Of a DNA stretch of 6,798 nt, positions 6,574 to 6,798 are shown in pieces. The position numbers and the translations under genes were made by a program. This DNA is from Melioribacteraceae bacterium (GTDB taxonomy: Bacteria > Bacteroidota > Ignavibacteria > Ignavibacteriales > Melioribacteraceae). The stretch's first letter is position 1. Each line of letters starts with the position of its first letter. Location of the stretch: assembly GCA_027036655.1 (NCBI GenBank), contig JALWEC010000476.1:1-6798 (forward strand), in the 5' to 3' direction. Below the pieces are notes generated by a model. It was given only the letters and a program-made list of their open reading frames with translations, was not told the origin of the DNA and did no database searches.

Positions 6574-6727
6574 CTTTGCATAACCTAATTTATATGTCAT
6601 TCTGAGTCCCGACAAAGTCGGGAAGAAGAATCTCAAAACCGGTAATTTTACCGAATGTAGAGATATTTCGGACGGCTTCCACCTTCGCTGTGGCGAACTC
6701 AATATGACAAATTTAGGTTATGCAAAG
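6574..6727. repeat. Hairpin-forming MITE-like element with terminal inverted repeats
   Basis: This 154-bp stretch begins with CTTTGCATAACCTAA and ends with its exact reverse complement (15 bp). The match continues imperfectly inward, through TGTCATTCTGAG on the left and CTCAATATGACA on the right, giving arms of 33 and 30 nt. Within the left arm TCCCGAC-AAA-GTCGGGA (6607-6623) is a perfect 7-bp hairpin. Centrally CGGTAA-TT-TTACCG lies between GAATCTC and GAGATATTTC, which also pair loosely. There is no ORF of note and no clear target-site duplication. The TGTCATTCTGAG...GAATCTC wording resembles dispersed intergenic repeats I recall from FCB-group genomes. It could be a non-autonomous mobile element or a REP-like repeat. 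Lying 7 bp after the cas4 stop, its RNA hairpin may also limit transcription, though no U-tract is present. Confidence 0.65.
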
Positions 6728-6798
6728 GGCTCTAATATGATTTCCGCAGGTAAATTTATTGGAGAAAAACGGAGTTCCTTTTATAAGTGATTGGAGGG
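6728..6798 (+). other. Non-coding tail, possibly leading into the next gene or a CRISPR leader
   Basis: After the repeat element no array and no recognised gene are seen. A 17-codon reading frame (6737-6790, MISAGKFIGEK...) has no Shine-Dalgarno sequence and is probably chance. The window ends in GGAGGG (6793-6798), a good ribosome-binding site if an ATG follows shortly beyond the edge. This cannot be decided from the window. Confidence 0.25.

Noticed and set aside
6607..6623. Rho-independent terminator after cas4
   Set aside because: The hairpin is good but is followed by AGAAGAAT instead of a T-run; it is better explained as part of the inverted-repeat element.
6737..6790. 17-codon peptide gene MISAGKFIGEK...
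   Set aside because: Very short, no Shine-Dalgarno sequence and no recognisable family; likely chance.

Overview
The window is the greater part of a type I CRISPR-Cas locus, all on the + strand. Gene content points to subtype I-B. The order is cas7 (5' end cut off by the window edge), cas5, cas3, cas6b, an intergenic control region of about 190 bp, cas1, cas2, cas4, then about 230 bp of non-coding DNA holding a hairpin-forming dispersed-repeat-like element. No CRISPR array, RNA gene or transposase gene is visible.

The organism is a low-GC bacterium. The terminal element carries a TGTCATTCTGAG...GAATCTC motif, which I associate from memory with dispersed repeats in Bacteroidota/Ignavibacteriota and related FCB-type genomes. 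That makes this group a reasonable but weak guess. Several genes lack a clear Shine-Dalgarno sequence (cas5, cas6b, cas4), while others have a good one (cas2 GGAGG, cas3 GGGAG).

Region by region: 1-3781 holds the interference genes. Cas7 is the crRNA-binding backbone and Cas5 the 5'-handle cap of Cascade; Cas3 is a single polypeptide HD nuclease plus helicase. The large subunit (Cas8b/Csh1) is not present and presumably lies upstream. Cas6b (3811-4473) would process the crRNA. 4474-4665 contains a good sigma70-like promoter (TTGAAA-16-TATACT) followed at once by a nested inverted repeat, so the adaptation genes probably form their own transcription unit. Cas1-Cas2-Cas4 (4666-6566) are tightly packed, with a 23-bp cas1/cas2 overlap, and would capture, trim and integrate new spacers.

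All Cas proteins look intact, with the expected catalytic residues (HD and helicase motifs in Cas3; E168/H233/D245 in Cas1; D8 in Cas2; nuclease residues and four-cysteine cluster in Cas4). The system therefore looks functional rather than decayed. I see no novel protein system. The most interesting non-standard features are the nested palindrome at the cas1 promoter and the 154-bp terminal-inverted-repeat element after cas4.
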